Shown here piece by piece: positions 1-8,657 of a stretch of DNA of 64,000 nucleotides. The position numbers and the translations under genes were made by a program. The notes under the pieces are model-generated. The model was not told the origin of the DNA. It searched no databases and saw only the letters and a program-made list of their open reading frames with translations. This stretch comes from Pseudomonadota bacterium (GTDB taxonomy: Bacteria; Pseudomonadota; Alphaproteobacteria; Acetobacterales; Acetobacteraceae), in the NCBI GenBank assembly GCA_019351895.1, contig JABBOH010000004.1:1-64000 (forward strand), read 5' to 3'. Every line of letters starts with the position of its first letter. Positions within the stretch are counted from its first letter, which is position 1.

Positions 1-300
1 GCCGACCCCACCGTGATCTACGCCGTGAGCGACGGCAGCGGCGTGCTGGACCGACCGCTCGACCGCGCTGATCTTCAGGCTGCCAGCCCCTACAACACCT
101 ATCTCAACGCTGGGCTTCCGCCGGGGCCGATCGCGGCGCCGGGCATCGCCTCGATCAAGGCGGTGCTGCATCCGGCCGCGTCGGACGCGCTCTATTTCGT
201 GGCGGACGGCACGGGCGGCCATGTCTTCAGCCGCCATTACGCGGAGCAGGTGAAGAACGTCGCCAAGCTCCGCGCGCTGCAGAGCGACCCCGGTCACTGA
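1..300 (+). CDS. mltG: Endolytic murein transglycosylase MltG, C-terminal part (5' end outside window)
   Basis: Only the last 99 residues are visible; the frame is open to the first base. The segment PYNTYLNAGLPPGPIAAPG followed by ALYFVADGTGGHVFSRHYAEQ is the hallmark end of the YceG/MltG fold, an inner-membrane lytic transglycosylase that cuts nascent peptidoglycan strands and so helps set glycan length. The catalytic glutamate and the membrane anchor lie upstream of the window. The protein stops at the normal family end, with TGA at 298-300, so nothing suggests truncation other than the window edge. The identification rests on the highly conserved C-terminal block. Confidence 0.93.
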   Translation, partial: ADPTVIYAVSDGSGVLDRPLDRADLQAASPYNTYLNAGLPPGPIAAPGIASIKAVLHPAASDALYFVADGTGGHVFSRHYAEQVKNVAKLRALQSDPGH

Positions 301-397
301 GCGGCGCAGCGCGAGCCGCCCTCGAGCCACGACGGAGCCGCTTGCTGACGAAGCCGTGATCCGCCCTGCCGCTGGCATCTTTCGCAGTCAGGGCCTT

Positions 398-1300
398 ATG
401 GGCTGCAAAAGGATCTCCCATCGCGTGGCCGAAACCAAAACAGAGACCGACACCAAGACCGAGTCGGACGCAGGGTCCGAGTCTCCGCACCTCGACGAGA
501 AGCAGCAGAAGCAAGCGGGTGAGCGTACTCCACCAGGCGCCATCGTCATCCACGAGATCGTGCGCGAGCAGGGGCAGGAGGAGCTTCGCCGTTCCACCAG
601 CGCCTTGGCTTGGTCGGGCATGGCGGCCGGTCTGTCGATCGGCTTCTCCTTCATCGCCCAAGCCACGTTGCAGGCGCGTCTGCCCGATACGTCCTGGCGT
701 CCGCTGGTTTCCAGCTTCGGCTACAGCCTGGGCTTCCTCATCGTCATCCTTGGCCGCCAGCAGCTCTTCACCGAGACGACGCTGACCGCGCTGATCCCGG
801 CACTCACCCAGCGCAACCTGCCGACCTTGCTGCGGACGATGCGCGTCTGGGGCATCGTGTTGTTCTTCAACATCGCCGCGACCCTCGTCTTCGGCCTCGT
901 CCTGTCGCGACCAGGGATCATGCCGCCGGAGACATATGCGGCGATGGTCACGATCTCGGGCAAGCTGCTGGTTTCGCCCTTCGGCCACATGGTCATCATG
1001 GCCGGCGCGGCCGGCTGGATCATCGGCCTCATGGTCTGGCTGCTGCCGGCCGCCAACGGGACCCAGCCGATCATCATCATCCTGCTGACCTACACGATCT
1101 CCGTCTGCGAGTTCCCCCATATCATCGCGGGCTCGGTCGAAGCCTCCTTCGCGGTCTTCTCGGGCCATGCGCCCGTCGGCGATTATCTATGGAAGTTCCT
1201 GGTGCCGACGCTGCTTGGAAACACCTTGGGCGGGACGATGCTCGCGGCCCTGCTCAACCACGCGCCCGTTGCCGACGACCTCAAAACGGATGCGCGCTGA
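398..1300 (+). CDS. Formate/nitrite transporter (FNT) family protein, YfdC-like
   Basis: The protein has a charged, hydrophilic N-terminal segment (SPHLDEKQQKQAGE) and then about six hydrophobic segments, including GRQQLFTETTLTALIPAL, which is typical of the YfdC branch of the formate/nitrite channel family in the inner membrane. Its substrate is unknown; formate or another small anion is possible from the family only. The start is uncertain: in-frame candidates are GTG 356, ATG 398 and GTG 425. The last has an AAGGA about 11 bases upstream and leaves the conserved domain intact. It stands alone between mltG and a ferritin-like gene. A second, more FocA-like FNT gene lies in the fds operon at 44390. 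Confidence 0.82.
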   Translation: MGCKRISHRVAETKTETDTKTESDAGSESPHLDEKQQKQAGERTPPGAIVIHEIVREQGQEELRRSTSALAWSGMAAGLSIGFSFIAQATLQARLPDTSWRPLVSSFGYSLGFLIVILGRQQLFTETTLTALIPALTQRNLPTLLRTMRVWGIVLFFNIAATLVFGLVLSRPGIMPPETYAAMVTISGKLLVSPFGHMVIMAGAAGWIIGLMVWLLPAANGTQPIIIILLTYTISVCEFPHIIAGSVEASFAVFSGHAPVGDYLWKFLVPTLLGNTLGGTMLAALLNHAPVADDLKTDAR

Positions 1301-1424
1301 ACTCCGCTCGTGGCCCGATCAACCGCCGCCGCGATGCGCCGTGAGCACACGAAAATGCGCTTTGAGCGGCGCCGGGCGTTTCCCATCTTCCGTGAAGGTT
1401 GTTCAACTTTCTAAGGAGTGCATG

Positions 1425-1928
1425 ATGAGCGACGCTCACGGCGATGCCGTCCACGAGTTGTATCACACCGGTCTGCGGAACCAGCATGCGGTCGAGAATC
1501 AGGCAATCGAACTGCTGGAACGTCAGGTGGGCCGCGTCGACGACTTCCCCGAGATGAAAGCCCGTATCCAGCGCCACATCGAGGAGTCCCGAACCCATGC
1601 GACGCGCCTCGACCGCGTCATGGAGCGGCACGGTATCAGCGCATCCGGCTTCAAAGACACCGTGATGAGCTTCATGGGCAATATGGCGGCGATCGCTCAT
1701 ACCCCGGCGCCCGATGAGGTGGTGAAGAACACGCTCGCCAACTACGCTTTCGAACATTACGAGATGGCGGCGTATAAATCCCTAATCGCGCTCGCCGAGC
1801 GGATCGGCGACCGCGAGGGTGTGCGCGACCTGACGGAATCGCTTCGCGAGGAAGAGGCGATGGCCCCCTGGATCGACAAGCATATCTCCGAAACGACGCT
1901 CAAATTCGCAACCATGAAGGCTGCCTGA
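1425..1928 (+). CDS. Ferritin-like DUF892 (YciE/YciF) family protein
   Basis: A 167-residue protein rich in helices, with ferritin-like patterns of acidic and histidine residues: HAVENQAIELLERQ, RHIEESRTHATRLDRV, FEHYEMAAYKSL and LREEEAMAPWIDKH. This is the DUF892/YciF layout, small helical proteins often linked to stress or metal handling; a function has not been established for most of them. The start at 1425 is chosen because AAGGAG (1413-1418) lies six bases upstream; ATG 1422 directly precedes it. It is monocistronic and converges on the small secreted protein gene at 1976-2284. Confidence 0.85.
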   Translation: MSDAHGDAVHELYHTGLRNQHAVENQAIELLERQVGRVDDFPEMKARIQRHIEESRTHATRLDRVMERHGISASGFKDTVMSFMGNMAAIAHTPAPDEVVKNTLANYAFEHYEMAAYKSLIALAERIGDREGVRDLTESLREEEAMAPWIDKHISETTLKFATMKAA

Positions 1929-1932
1929 CGCG

Positions 1933-1971
1933 AAAAAGGGGGGCTCGGTCGTCCGATCCGGCGGGCCCCCT
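1933..1971 (-). terminator. Intrinsic terminator for the small secreted protein gene
   Basis: Read on the minus strand, five bases after the TAG of the gene at 1976-2284 there is a GC stem (GGGGGC at 1939-1944 pairing with GCCCCC at 1965-1970) followed directly by a run of five T residues (complement of 1933-1937). This is a classic Rho-independent terminator for the leftward gene. The same hairpin could act weakly on the convergent DUF892 transcript, which lacks a U tract on its own strand. Confidence 0.72.
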
Positions 1972-1975
1972 CGCT

Positions 1976-2284
1976 CTACTTCGGCGTGTCTGTCGACGGG
2001 CTGCTGCCGGGCGTGCCCGGCGGGTGGATCACCGGCATCCGGCTGGGTGTTTTCGGCTCGATGACCGGCATGTGGCTGCCGATGGATGGCGGCTTGATGA
2101 TGCCGCTCCGGGGCGTGCCGGGAATGCTGGGCGCGGCTGGACCACGATTTTCGGCGCCGGGCGCCTTGGGTGTCATCGGCAGGTAGGGGTTCACGCTCTG
2201 CGCTTGAGCCGAAACCGCGCCAAGGGCCGAGGACGCTGCCCCGGCCAGTGCCACGCAGGCAAGTAGTGATCGCATGACGGTCAT
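1976..2284 (-). CDS. Small proline-rich secreted protein of unknown function
   Basis: A 102-residue protein with a clear Sec signal peptide: a basic start (MTVMRS), a hydrophobic core of about 18 residues, and a likely cut after AQA (around residue 29). The mature part is short, rich in Pro, Gly and Ser, and carries loosely repeated blocks with MPVI (SHMPVIEPKTPSR and MPVIHPPGTPGS). There are no cysteines or catalytic motifs. I do not recognise a family; a periplasmic or surface-associated disordered protein is the most that can be said. A GGAGG lies five bases before the ATG at 2284, and an intrinsic terminator follows the stop, which both support a real gene. Confidence 0.7.
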   Translation of the reverse strand: MTVMRSLLACVALAGAASSALGAVSAQAQSVNPYLPMTPKAPGAENRGPAAPSIPGTPRSGIIKPPSIGSHMPVIEPKTPSRMPVIHPPGTPGSSPSTDTPK

Positions 2285-2380
2285 GAAGGCCTCCGCTTCC
2301 AGCTATCCACTGAGATAGGTGCCGCCGCGCGTTCTTGCATCTGGGACGCCATCACGAGTGCGCATGAACATCCTCGGCGT

Positions 2381-4906
2381 TCAATTGGCGTTCTCGAGCC
2401 GCAGGCGCGCCGCCGCCGGCTGCCGCAAGGCGCGCTCGGTTGCGACGAAACCCAGACCGATCATCGCCAGGATGCTGATGGCGATCGTCAGCAGCATGAT
2501 TCCGGGCAGGAAGTGCCAGTCGGTGTGGAAGACGCGCCGGATGACGACCGCCGCCGCCGCGTCTCCGAGTACCGCGCCGGCAAGTCCCGCCATGCCACCG
2601 GCGACCGCGAATTCGGTGAGCCATGAGGCGCGGATCTGCGCCCGCGTGGCGCCCAGCGTCTTGAGCACGACAGCCTCCGCGATCCGCCGCTCGCGCTCGG
2701 CGGCGATCGCGCTGACGAGCACGAGCCCGCCCGCCAGCAGCGCCACCAGCCCCACGAGGCTGACCGCCGTGCCGATCTGGTTGAGCAGGTCCTTGAGGCT
2801 TGCGAGCACCTGACCGACATCGATGCCGGTGACGCCGGGGAGCGCGTCGGTGACCGCCGCCAGCACCTCGCCCGCTTTGCCCGGATCGGCCTTGACCGTC
2901 GCGATGACGGTATGGGGGGCTCCGGCAAAGGGATCGGGCGTCCCGATGAGCAGGAAGTTGAGCTGCAGCGACTGCCAGTGGATGTCGCGGAGGTTCGCGA
3001 TCCGCAGCGTGAAGTCACGCCCCAGCACGCTGACCTTGAACGTGTCGCCTATCTTGACGCCCCAGGACCGCGCCATCCGGGCATCGAAAGAGACCTCTGG
3101 CGGCCCGAGATAGTCATGCGGCCACCAATGTCCCGTGGCGATATGCGTGCCGGGCGGCGGGCTCGCGGCATAGGTGAAGCCGATATCGCTCCGCAACGGC
3201 CAGTCGCTGCGGGCGGGCGGATGAAATTTGGCGACGGGCGTGCCGTTCACGGCCAGGATGCGGGCGCGCAGGCTCGGCATGGTCCGAAGGTCGTGGACGG
3301 CATGGGTGCCGCGCAGCGCCGCCTCGAACTTGCCGAGGTCGGCGGGCTGGATGTCGATGAAGTAGAAGCTCGGTGCCGCCTGCGGCAGCTGGCGCGCGAA
3401 TTCATCGACGAGGTTCGCGCGGATCTCGGCGACCGCCACGAGCACGGTGAGGCCCGCTCCCGCCGACATCAGCATCAGCGGCAGCGGGGAAGCGACGCCG
3501 TGCAGGCGGCGGATAGCGAGCGCGATGGCGACGTGGCGGGAGGTGGGGAGCCGCCCGAGGAGCCAGCGGATTACCGCCGCGATGCCGCGCAGCAGCAGCA
3601 GCGTGCCGATGGCGCCCGCACAGAACCCCAGAGCGAGATCCGCCCGCGGTACCGAGAGCGCGGCGAGCGCGATCAGCGCCGCCACCAGCGCTAGCTCGAC
3701 CGCGGCGGCCTTGAGGCTCCACGGCACCCGGGCGGGCAGGATCGCGGCGCGGAACAGCGCGGCGCCAGGAATGCCGGCAGCCCGGCGGAGCGGCCGGAGG
3801 GCGAAGATGATGCCGACGAGCAGGCCGAAGACGGCAGCGAACCCCAATGGCACCGGATAGAGTCCGACATGATGCGGCACGGGCAGTTTGCCGCGCAGCA
3901 CCGGCAGCACCAGGACCGGCACCAGCGCGCCCACGGCAAGCCCTGCCAGGATGCCCGGCACGCCGAGCACCGCCAGCTGGAAGGCGTGGATCGCGCTCAC
4001 CATGCGCGCGGACGCGCCGAGACAGCGGAGCGTGGCGATGCTCCGCGCCCGCGCGGCGAGCCAAGCCTCCACCCCGTTGGCAACGCCGATGCCGCCCACG
4101 AGCAGCGCGGCGAGGCCCAGCAGCGTCATGAAGAGCGCCGCCTGATCGACGAAGCGGGAGATGTTCGGGTCGGCGTCCCCGGTCGTGCGGACGCGCCAGT
4201 TCGCGTTCGGAAACCGCGCCTTCAGCGCCGCGATCGTCGCCGGCACTGACGCGCCCGGCGGCAGCACCGCCTGCAGGTCGTAGGTGACGAGACCGCCGGG
4301 GGCGGTGAGCGGCGTCCCCTCCACCGCCGGCAAGGGCACGAAGGCCTTCACGCCGAACAGCTGACTGTCGCTGATGCGATCCGGCGAATCGAGGATCGAG
4401 CCGCGATAGGTCAGCGAGACGCCGCCGAGCGTCACCGGGTCGCCCGGCTTCAGCTTCAGGGTCTCGGCGCCCGTCGGGTCGAGCAGCAGGCCCGGCTTGC
4501 CGTCGGGCGCCTTCTGCATGACGGCGAAGCGGCCGGGCGGGTTGGTGGTGACGGCGCCGATCAACGGCCAGCCCGGGCTCACGGCCTTGGCCGCGACGAG
4601 CAGCCGCCGGCCCGAGGGCGCGATGAGGATCGAGCGCGTCTCGACTGTCTGCGAAACCCGCGCTCCATGCCTGCGGAACCAGTCGGCAAGCGCCGGGGGC
4701 AAGGGCGCGAGCGTTGTCGAAAGCGCCAGATCCCCGCCCAGGATGGCACGGCTGCCCTCGGCCAGCCCTTGCCCCAGGGCCGCCCGCAGCGACCCGATAC
4801 CGGCGATGGCCGCCACGCCGACGCCCAGGCAGAGCAGGACGATGACGAGCCCACGGGTGCCACCGCGCAGATCCCGCAGCGCGATCCGCCAAGCCAGCCG
4901 GATCAT
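2381..4906 (-). CDS. ybbP: ABC transporter permease, YbbP/FtsX family
   Basis: An 841-residue permease of the MacB/FtsX superfamily, the usual partner of YbbA. It has an N-terminal membrane anchor (about residues 18-40), a long extracytoplasmic region, an FtsX bundle around 265-400 with the signature GGIGVANGVEAWLAARARSI, and a second FtsX bundle at the C-terminus with the matching AAERERRIAEAVVLKTLGAT. Such systems act in envelope lipoprotein or lipid handling rather than solute import, but the substrate of YbbAP is not established. Its start overlaps the end of ybbA by four bases (ATGA), so both are translated from one leftward mRNA. Confidence 0.88.
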   Translation of the reverse strand: MIRLAWRIALRDLRGGTRGLVIVLLCLGVGVAAIAGIGSLRAALGQGLAEGSRAILGGDLALSTTLAPLPPALADWFRRHGARVSQTVETRSILIAPSGRRLLVAAKAVSPGWPLIGAVTTNPPGRFAVMQKAPDGKPGLLLDPTGAETLKLKPGDPVTLGGVSLTYRGSILDSPDRISDSQLFGVKAFVPLPAVEGTPLTAPGGLVTYDLQAVLPPGASVPATIAALKARFPNANWRVRTTGDADPNISRFVDQAALFMTLLGLAALLVGGIGVANGVEAWLAARARSIATLRCLGASARMVSAIHAFQLAVLGVPGILAGLAVGALVPVLVLPVLRGKLPVPHHVGLYPVPLGFAAVFGLLVGIIFALRPLRRAAGIPGAALFRAAILPARVPWSLKAAAVELALVAALIALAALSVPRADLALGFCAGAIGTLLLLRGIAAVIRWLLGRLPTSRHVAIALAIRRLHGVASPLPLMLMSAGAGLTVLVAVAEIRANLVDEFARQLPQAAPSFYFIDIQPADLGKFEAALRGTHAVHDLRTMPSLRARILAVNGTPVAKFHPPARSDWPLRSDIGFTYAASPPPGTHIATGHWWPHDYLGPPEVSFDARMARSWGVKIGDTFKVSVLGRDFTLRIANLRDIHWQSLQLNFLLIGTPDPFAGAPHTVIATVKADPGKAGEVLAAVTDALPGVTGIDVGQVLASLKDLLNQIGTAVSLVGLVALLAGGLVLVSAIAAERERRIAEAVVLKTLGATRAQIRASWLTEFAVAGGMAGLAGAVLGDAAAAVVIRRVFHTDWHFLPGIMLLTIAISILAMIGLGFVATERALRQPAAARLRLENAN

Positions 4907-5601
4907 GCGCGCATGCCGTTCCTGATGGTGACCGTGCGGTCGCAGCGGTCGGCGAGCCCCGGATCGTGCGTGATGAGCAGCAGCGTGGCGCCGGCCTCGC
5001 CGCAGAGGTCGAACAGCAGGTCCATCACCATCCGGCCGGTTTCCGTGTCGAGATTGCCGGTCGGCTCATCCGCGAGCAGCAGACGCGGACCGGGCGCGAT
5101 CGCGCGGGCCAGCGCCACACGCTGCTGTTCTCCCCCGGAAAGCTGGGAGGGCCGGTGCGTCAGCCGGTGGCCGAGACCGACGCGGCCGAGCGCGTCAGCC
5201 GCGATAGCGGCGGCATCGCGCTGACCAGCGAGTTCCAGCGGCACCGACACGTTCTCGAGCGCCGTCATGGTGGGGATGAGGTGGAAGGACTGGAAGACGA
5301 TCCCCAGATTGGCAAGGCGGAAGCGGGCGCGCCCGTCCTCGTCGAGCGAGGCGAGGTTGGTGCCGGCCACGGTGATGGCGCCGCCGCTCGCCCGTTCCAG
5401 CCCCGCCACCAGCATCAGCAGGCTGGTCTTCCCCGAACCCGAAGGACCGAGAATGCCGATCCGCTCCCCCGCCTCGACATCAAGATCAATGCCCCGCAGG
5501 ATGCTCACGGGACCACTGGCTGCCGGCACGGTCAGCCGCACGTCGCGCAGGCTGACGATGGGTGAGCGGATGGCGGCGGCCTTGGGGAGTTCGTCGGTCA
5601 T
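4903..5601 (-). CDS. ybbA: ABC transporter ATP-binding protein YbbA
   Basis: A 232-residue MacB-type ATPase. Walker A is GPSGSGKTS (residues 52-60), the signature is LSGGEQQRVALARAI and Walker B is RLLLADEPTGNLD, followed by the H-loop in LLLITHDPGLA. It supplies ATP hydrolysis for the YbbP permease. The start at 5601 is chosen because the family begins just before SPIVSLRDVRLTV; an upstream open frame has no family resemblance. The start codon shares the four bases CATG (5599-5602) with the divergent tesA start, an unusually tight arrangement discussed in the findings. I see no ribosome binding site in front of it. Confidence 0.92.
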   Translation of the reverse strand: MTDELPKAAAIRSPIVSLRDVRLTVPAASGPVSILRGIDLDVEAGERIGILGPSGSGKTSLLMLVAGLERASGGAITVAGTNLASLDEDGRARFRLANLGIVFQSFHLIPTMTALENVSVPLELAGQRDAAAIAADALGRVGLGHRLTHRPSQLSGGEQQRVALARAIAPGPRLLLADEPTGNLDTETGRMVMDLLFDLCGEAGATLLLITHDPGLADRCDRTVTIRNGMRA

Positions 5602-6343
5602 GCACGGCACATATAGTCGCGGCAGGGGCCATACACAGCGCGCAATTCTCGTGACACTCCTGCTTGTCGTGGGTGCCATCGGCGGCGCGGCCCGCGCCCT
5701 GTCGGCGGACGCCGATCCAAAGGCGGGAGCGGGCGCGTCGCCGCCCGTGCACCTCATGATCCTCGGCGACTCGCTGACCGCCGGTTACGGCCTGCCCCAG
5801 CAGGATGGCTTTCAGGCGAAGCTCGCAGCCGCCTTGAAGGCGCAGGGCGCGAACGTCGTCCTGGTCGACGCGGCGGTGTCGGGCGACACGACCGCCGACG
5901 CCGCCGCCCGGCTCGACTGGGTGCTGGGCGGCGGGCCGGTCGACGCCGCGCTCGTGGAACTCGGTGGCAACGACGGCTTGCGCGGCCTCGATCCTGCGTT
6001 GATGAAGCGCAACCTGACCCACATTCTCGACGCGCTCCAGGCGAAGCACATCCCGGTGCTGCTCAGCGGCATGCGGGCGCCTTCCAACCTTGGCGACGAA
6101 TACGGCCAGCACTTCGCCGCCGTCTTCACCGATCTCGGCCGCCGTCCGGGCATCCTCTACGACCCGTTTTTCCTCGAAGGCCTGCCCGGGCACCCGCGCT
6201 ATGCCCAGGCCGACGGCATCCATCCCAATGCCGCAGGCGTCGATTACGAGGTGAAGCGCCTCCTGCCGTTGATCCTCAAGCTCATCCACGAGCCGCAGAC
6301 GCAGGCGAATGCGGCGCGCGATGCGGGGACGGCGGGCGGATGA
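5600..6343 (+). CDS. tesA: Arylesterase/thioesterase TesA, SGNH hydrolase
   Basis: A 247-residue SGNH/GDSL hydrolase with the TesA layout. The nucleophile is Ser58 in ILGDSLTAGYGL, the oxyanion glycine is in AVSGDTT, the asparagine is in ELGGNDGLRG, and the Asp205-His208 pair is in DGIHPN. The N-terminus (a basic stretch, then about 18 hydrophobic residues ending ARA) looks like a signal peptide, so the enzyme should be periplasmic, cleaving short-chain esters or acyl-CoA-type thioesters. A GGGGAG at 5584-5589, inside the opposing ybbA, can serve as its ribosome binding site. The tesA-ybbA-ybbP neighbourhood is conserved in Proteobacteria. Confidence 0.9.
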   Translation: MHGTYSRGRGHTQRAILVTLLLVVGAIGGAARALSADADPKAGAGASPPVHLMILGDSLTAGYGLPQQDGFQAKLAAALKAQGANVVLVDAAVSGDTTADAAARLDWVLGGGPVDAALVELGGNDGLRGLDPALMKRNLTHILDALQAKHIPVLLSGMRAPSNLGDEYGQHFAAVFTDLGRRPGILYDPFFLEGLPGHPRYAQADGIHPNAAGVDYEVKRLLPLILKLIHEPQTQANAARDAGTAGG

Positions 6344-6873
6344 GGCTGTTCGTCGCCCTCGATCTGCCCTGGCCGTTGCGGGACCGGCTTGCGGGCCTCG
6401 CGACCGGGATCATGGGCGCGCGCTGGATGCCGCGCGAGAACCTGCATCTCACGCTGCGCTTCATCGGCGAGGTGCCGAACTGGCGCGCGGAGGAGATCGA
6501 CCTCGCGCTGCACGCGATCCGCGGCCGCGGCTTTCCGCTGACTTTGGCGGGCGTCGGGCTCTTCGAGAAGGGTGGCCGTGTCACGGCGCTCTGGGCGGGC
6601 GTCGAGCGCTCCCCGCCGCTCGACCATCTGCAGGCGAAGATCGAAAACGCGTTGCAACGCGCGGGGCTGGAGCCGGAGCGGCGGCGGTTCACGCCGCATG
6701 TCACGCTGGCGCGGCTCGATCAGCCGGCGAATGAGAAGATCACTGGATTCGTACAGCGGAACAACCTGTTCCGCGCCGAGCCCTTTGCGGTCGAGCGATT
6801 CACGCTGTTCAGTTCCCAACTGGGGAAAGAGGGGTCGGTGTATACCGCCGAAACCGAATACAGCCTTACCTGA
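6340..6873 (+). CDS. thpR: RNA 2',3'-cyclic phosphodiesterase (2H family, LigT-like)
   Basis: A 177-residue protein with the two HxTx motifs that define the 2H phosphoesterase family: HLTL at residues 36-39 and HVTL at 120-123, each in its usual context (LHLTLRFIGEV and FTPHVTLARL). Members open 2',3'-cyclic phosphate ends of RNA, and the E. coli homologue can also ligate tRNA halves in vitro. The gene overlaps the tesA stop by four bases (ATGA) and is likely co-transcribed with it. Length and motif spacing are normal. Confidence 0.9.
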   Translation: MRLFVALDLPWPLRDRLAGLATGIMGARWMPRENLHLTLRFIGEVPNWRAEEIDLALHAIRGRGFPLTLAGVGLFEKGGRVTALWAGVERSPPLDHLQAKIENALQRAGLEPERRRFTPHVTLARLDQPANEKITGFVQRNNLFRAEPFAVERFTLFSSQLGKEGSVYTAETEYSLT

Positions 6874-6993
6874 AAGGCCGAGACGCGGAACCGTTCTGCC
6901 GCTTGTGCAACGGGCGCAGCGATGTCTAGAAGGCTTAATGACTGTTGAAGCTTTCAGGATTCGCGCATCCTCACGCCGCAGGCGCGCGGTCGC

Positions 6994-8631
6994 ATGCGGC
7001 GTGTCCTTACCCTGGCCCGCACGATGAGCGGCAAGAATCCGGGTGGCGGCTGGCTGCGCGGCGCCCGGCGCGGCTTCGCGAAGCTGCCGAGCTTCCGGCT
7101 TGCGCGGGTGCCGGACGCACCCACGCTTCCCGTCCGCGATCTCTGGCCCGGCGATCCGACCCTCGGCGCGCGGCTGCTGAAGGGCGAGCTCACCGCCGGC
7201 AACTCGGTTCGCGCTTTGGTGCCGGGCGGCTGGGGCGACACCAGCGGCTCCCTCACCATGCGCGCCGCCGCCCATACCTTCACCTGGTTGCGCGACCTGC
7301 GGGCGCTCGGCACCGACGCCGCGCGCCAGCGCGCGCGTGCCCTCGTCTCGGAATGGATCGCTGCATCCCATCTCGATCCCGTCGCCTCGCGCCCTGATGT
7401 GGCCGGCGCGCGGATCGCCGCGTGGCTCGGACATTACGACTTCTTCGCCGCCAGCGCCGATGACGGTTTCCGCCAGAAGCTGATGGGCCGCCTGGTGAGC
7501 GACGCGCGCGGCCTTTCCGCCGCCCTTCCCGCCGAGGAAGGACAGGCGCGCGCGCTGACGGCGCTCAAGGGTCTCATAGCCGCGGCGGTCGCGCTGCCCG
7601 ATCAGGTGACGTTCCTCGGTCGCGCGCTGCGTTTTCTGCCCGCCGAGCTTGCGCGCCAGATCCTGCCCGACGGCAGCCAGATCGAGCGCAGCCCGGCCAC
7701 TCACCTCGCGGCCCTGCAGGATCTCACGGAAATCCGCGCGCTGCTGCAGGCGGCGCAGGCGACGCCACCGCCGACGCTCGCCCCGTCGATCGAGAAGCTC
7801 GCGACCGCGCTTCGCATGCTGCGTCATGGCGACGGCGGCCTCGCGCTGTTCAACGGCACCAAGGAAGAAACCTCGAGCCTCGTCGATCTCGTGCTCACCC
7901 AGGCCGGGCGGCCGACGCGCGCGCCGACCCAGCTGGTGGAGGGCGGCTTCCATCGCCTGCAAGCCGGGCGGAGCGTGCTGATCATGGATACGGGCGCGCC
8001 GCCGCCGCCGGGGCTCGACGCCAACGCGCATGCCGGCACGCTCTCCTTCGAGTTGTCGGTGGGACGCGACCGCCTCATCGTGAACTGCGGCTCGGCACCT
8101 GCCGCGATGAGCGAGTGGCGGGATGCGCTGCGGGCGACCGCCGCCCACTCCACGCTCGTCATCGCCGATACCAGCTCGGCCGAGGTTAAGCCCGAGGGTC
8201 TCGGGCCACGCCGGCCCGAGAAGGTCGAAGTCCAGCGCCAGGAGGCGAGCGGCGCGCATTGGCTGGAGGCGAGCCATGACGGCTGGCTGAAGACCCTGGG
8301 CGCGCTGCATCGCCGCAGGCTCTATGTGGCCGAGAGCGGCGAGGATGTCCGGGGCGAGGACGCGGTGGAAGCCGCGACGCCGCAGCCCTACGCGATCCGC
8401 TTCCATCTCCACCCCACCGTGCAGGCGAGCCTGCAGCCGGATGGCGAGGCCATTCTGCTGCGTCTGCCAGCGGGCGTCAGCTGGCGTTTCAGGGCGGAAG
8501 GCGCGGCGCTCAGCCTGGAAGAGAGCATCTACATGGGCGGCACCGAGCCGCGAAAGACCGAGCAGATCGTGCTGATCTGCGATGAGGCGGGCCCGCAGCA
8601 GGTGAAATGGGCGATCACCAAGCTCGGCTGA
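6994..8631 (+). CDS. Heparinase II/III family protein
   Basis: A 545-residue protein with the two-part layout of heparinase II/III-like proteins: an alpha-helical toroid N-terminal half (about 50-330, with RAAAHTFTWLRDLRALG) and a beta-sandwich C-terminal half containing the conserved GGFHRLQAGRSVLIMDTG and HAGTLSFELSVGRDRLIVNCG. In alphaproteobacteria such a gene commonly sits just before purH, as here with one gene between. The substrate is unknown; a role in an extracellular or envelope polysaccharide is a family inference. The start may be ATG 6994 or ATG 7024 (MSGKNPGGGW). No signal peptide is obvious. The 120 bases before it hold no gene I can support. Confidence 0.85.
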   Translation: MRRVLTLARTMSGKNPGGGWLRGARRGFAKLPSFRLARVPDAPTLPVRDLWPGDPTLGARLLKGELTAGNSVRALVPGGWGDTSGSLTMRAAAHTFTWLRDLRALGTDAARQRARALVSEWIAASHLDPVASRPDVAGARIAAWLGHYDFFAASADDGFRQKLMGRLVSDARGLSAALPAEEGQARALTALKGLIAAAVALPDQVTFLGRALRFLPAELARQILPDGSQIERSPATHLAALQDLTEIRALLQAAQATPPPTLAPSIEKLATALRMLRHGDGGLALFNGTKEETSSLVDLVLTQAGRPTRAPTQLVEGGFHRLQAGRSVLIMDTGAPPPPGLDANAHAGTLSFELSVGRDRLIVNCGSAPAAMSEWRDALRATAAHSTLVIADTSSAEVKPEGLGPRRPEKVEVQRQEASGAHWLEASHDGWLKTLGALHRRRLYVAESGEDVRGEDAVEAATPQPYAIRFHLHPTVQASLQPDGEAILLRLPAGVSWRFRAEGAALSLEESIYMGGTEPRKTEQIVLICDEAGPQQVKWAITKLG

Positions 8632-8657
8632 CGCCGGGCGCCTGAAGATCGCGCCCA

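Noticed and set aside
6874-6993. tRNA or small RNA in the gap before the heparinase-like gene
   Set aside because: No T-loop (GGTTCGAATCC-like) or acceptor stem pairing was found, and no clear promoter or terminator.
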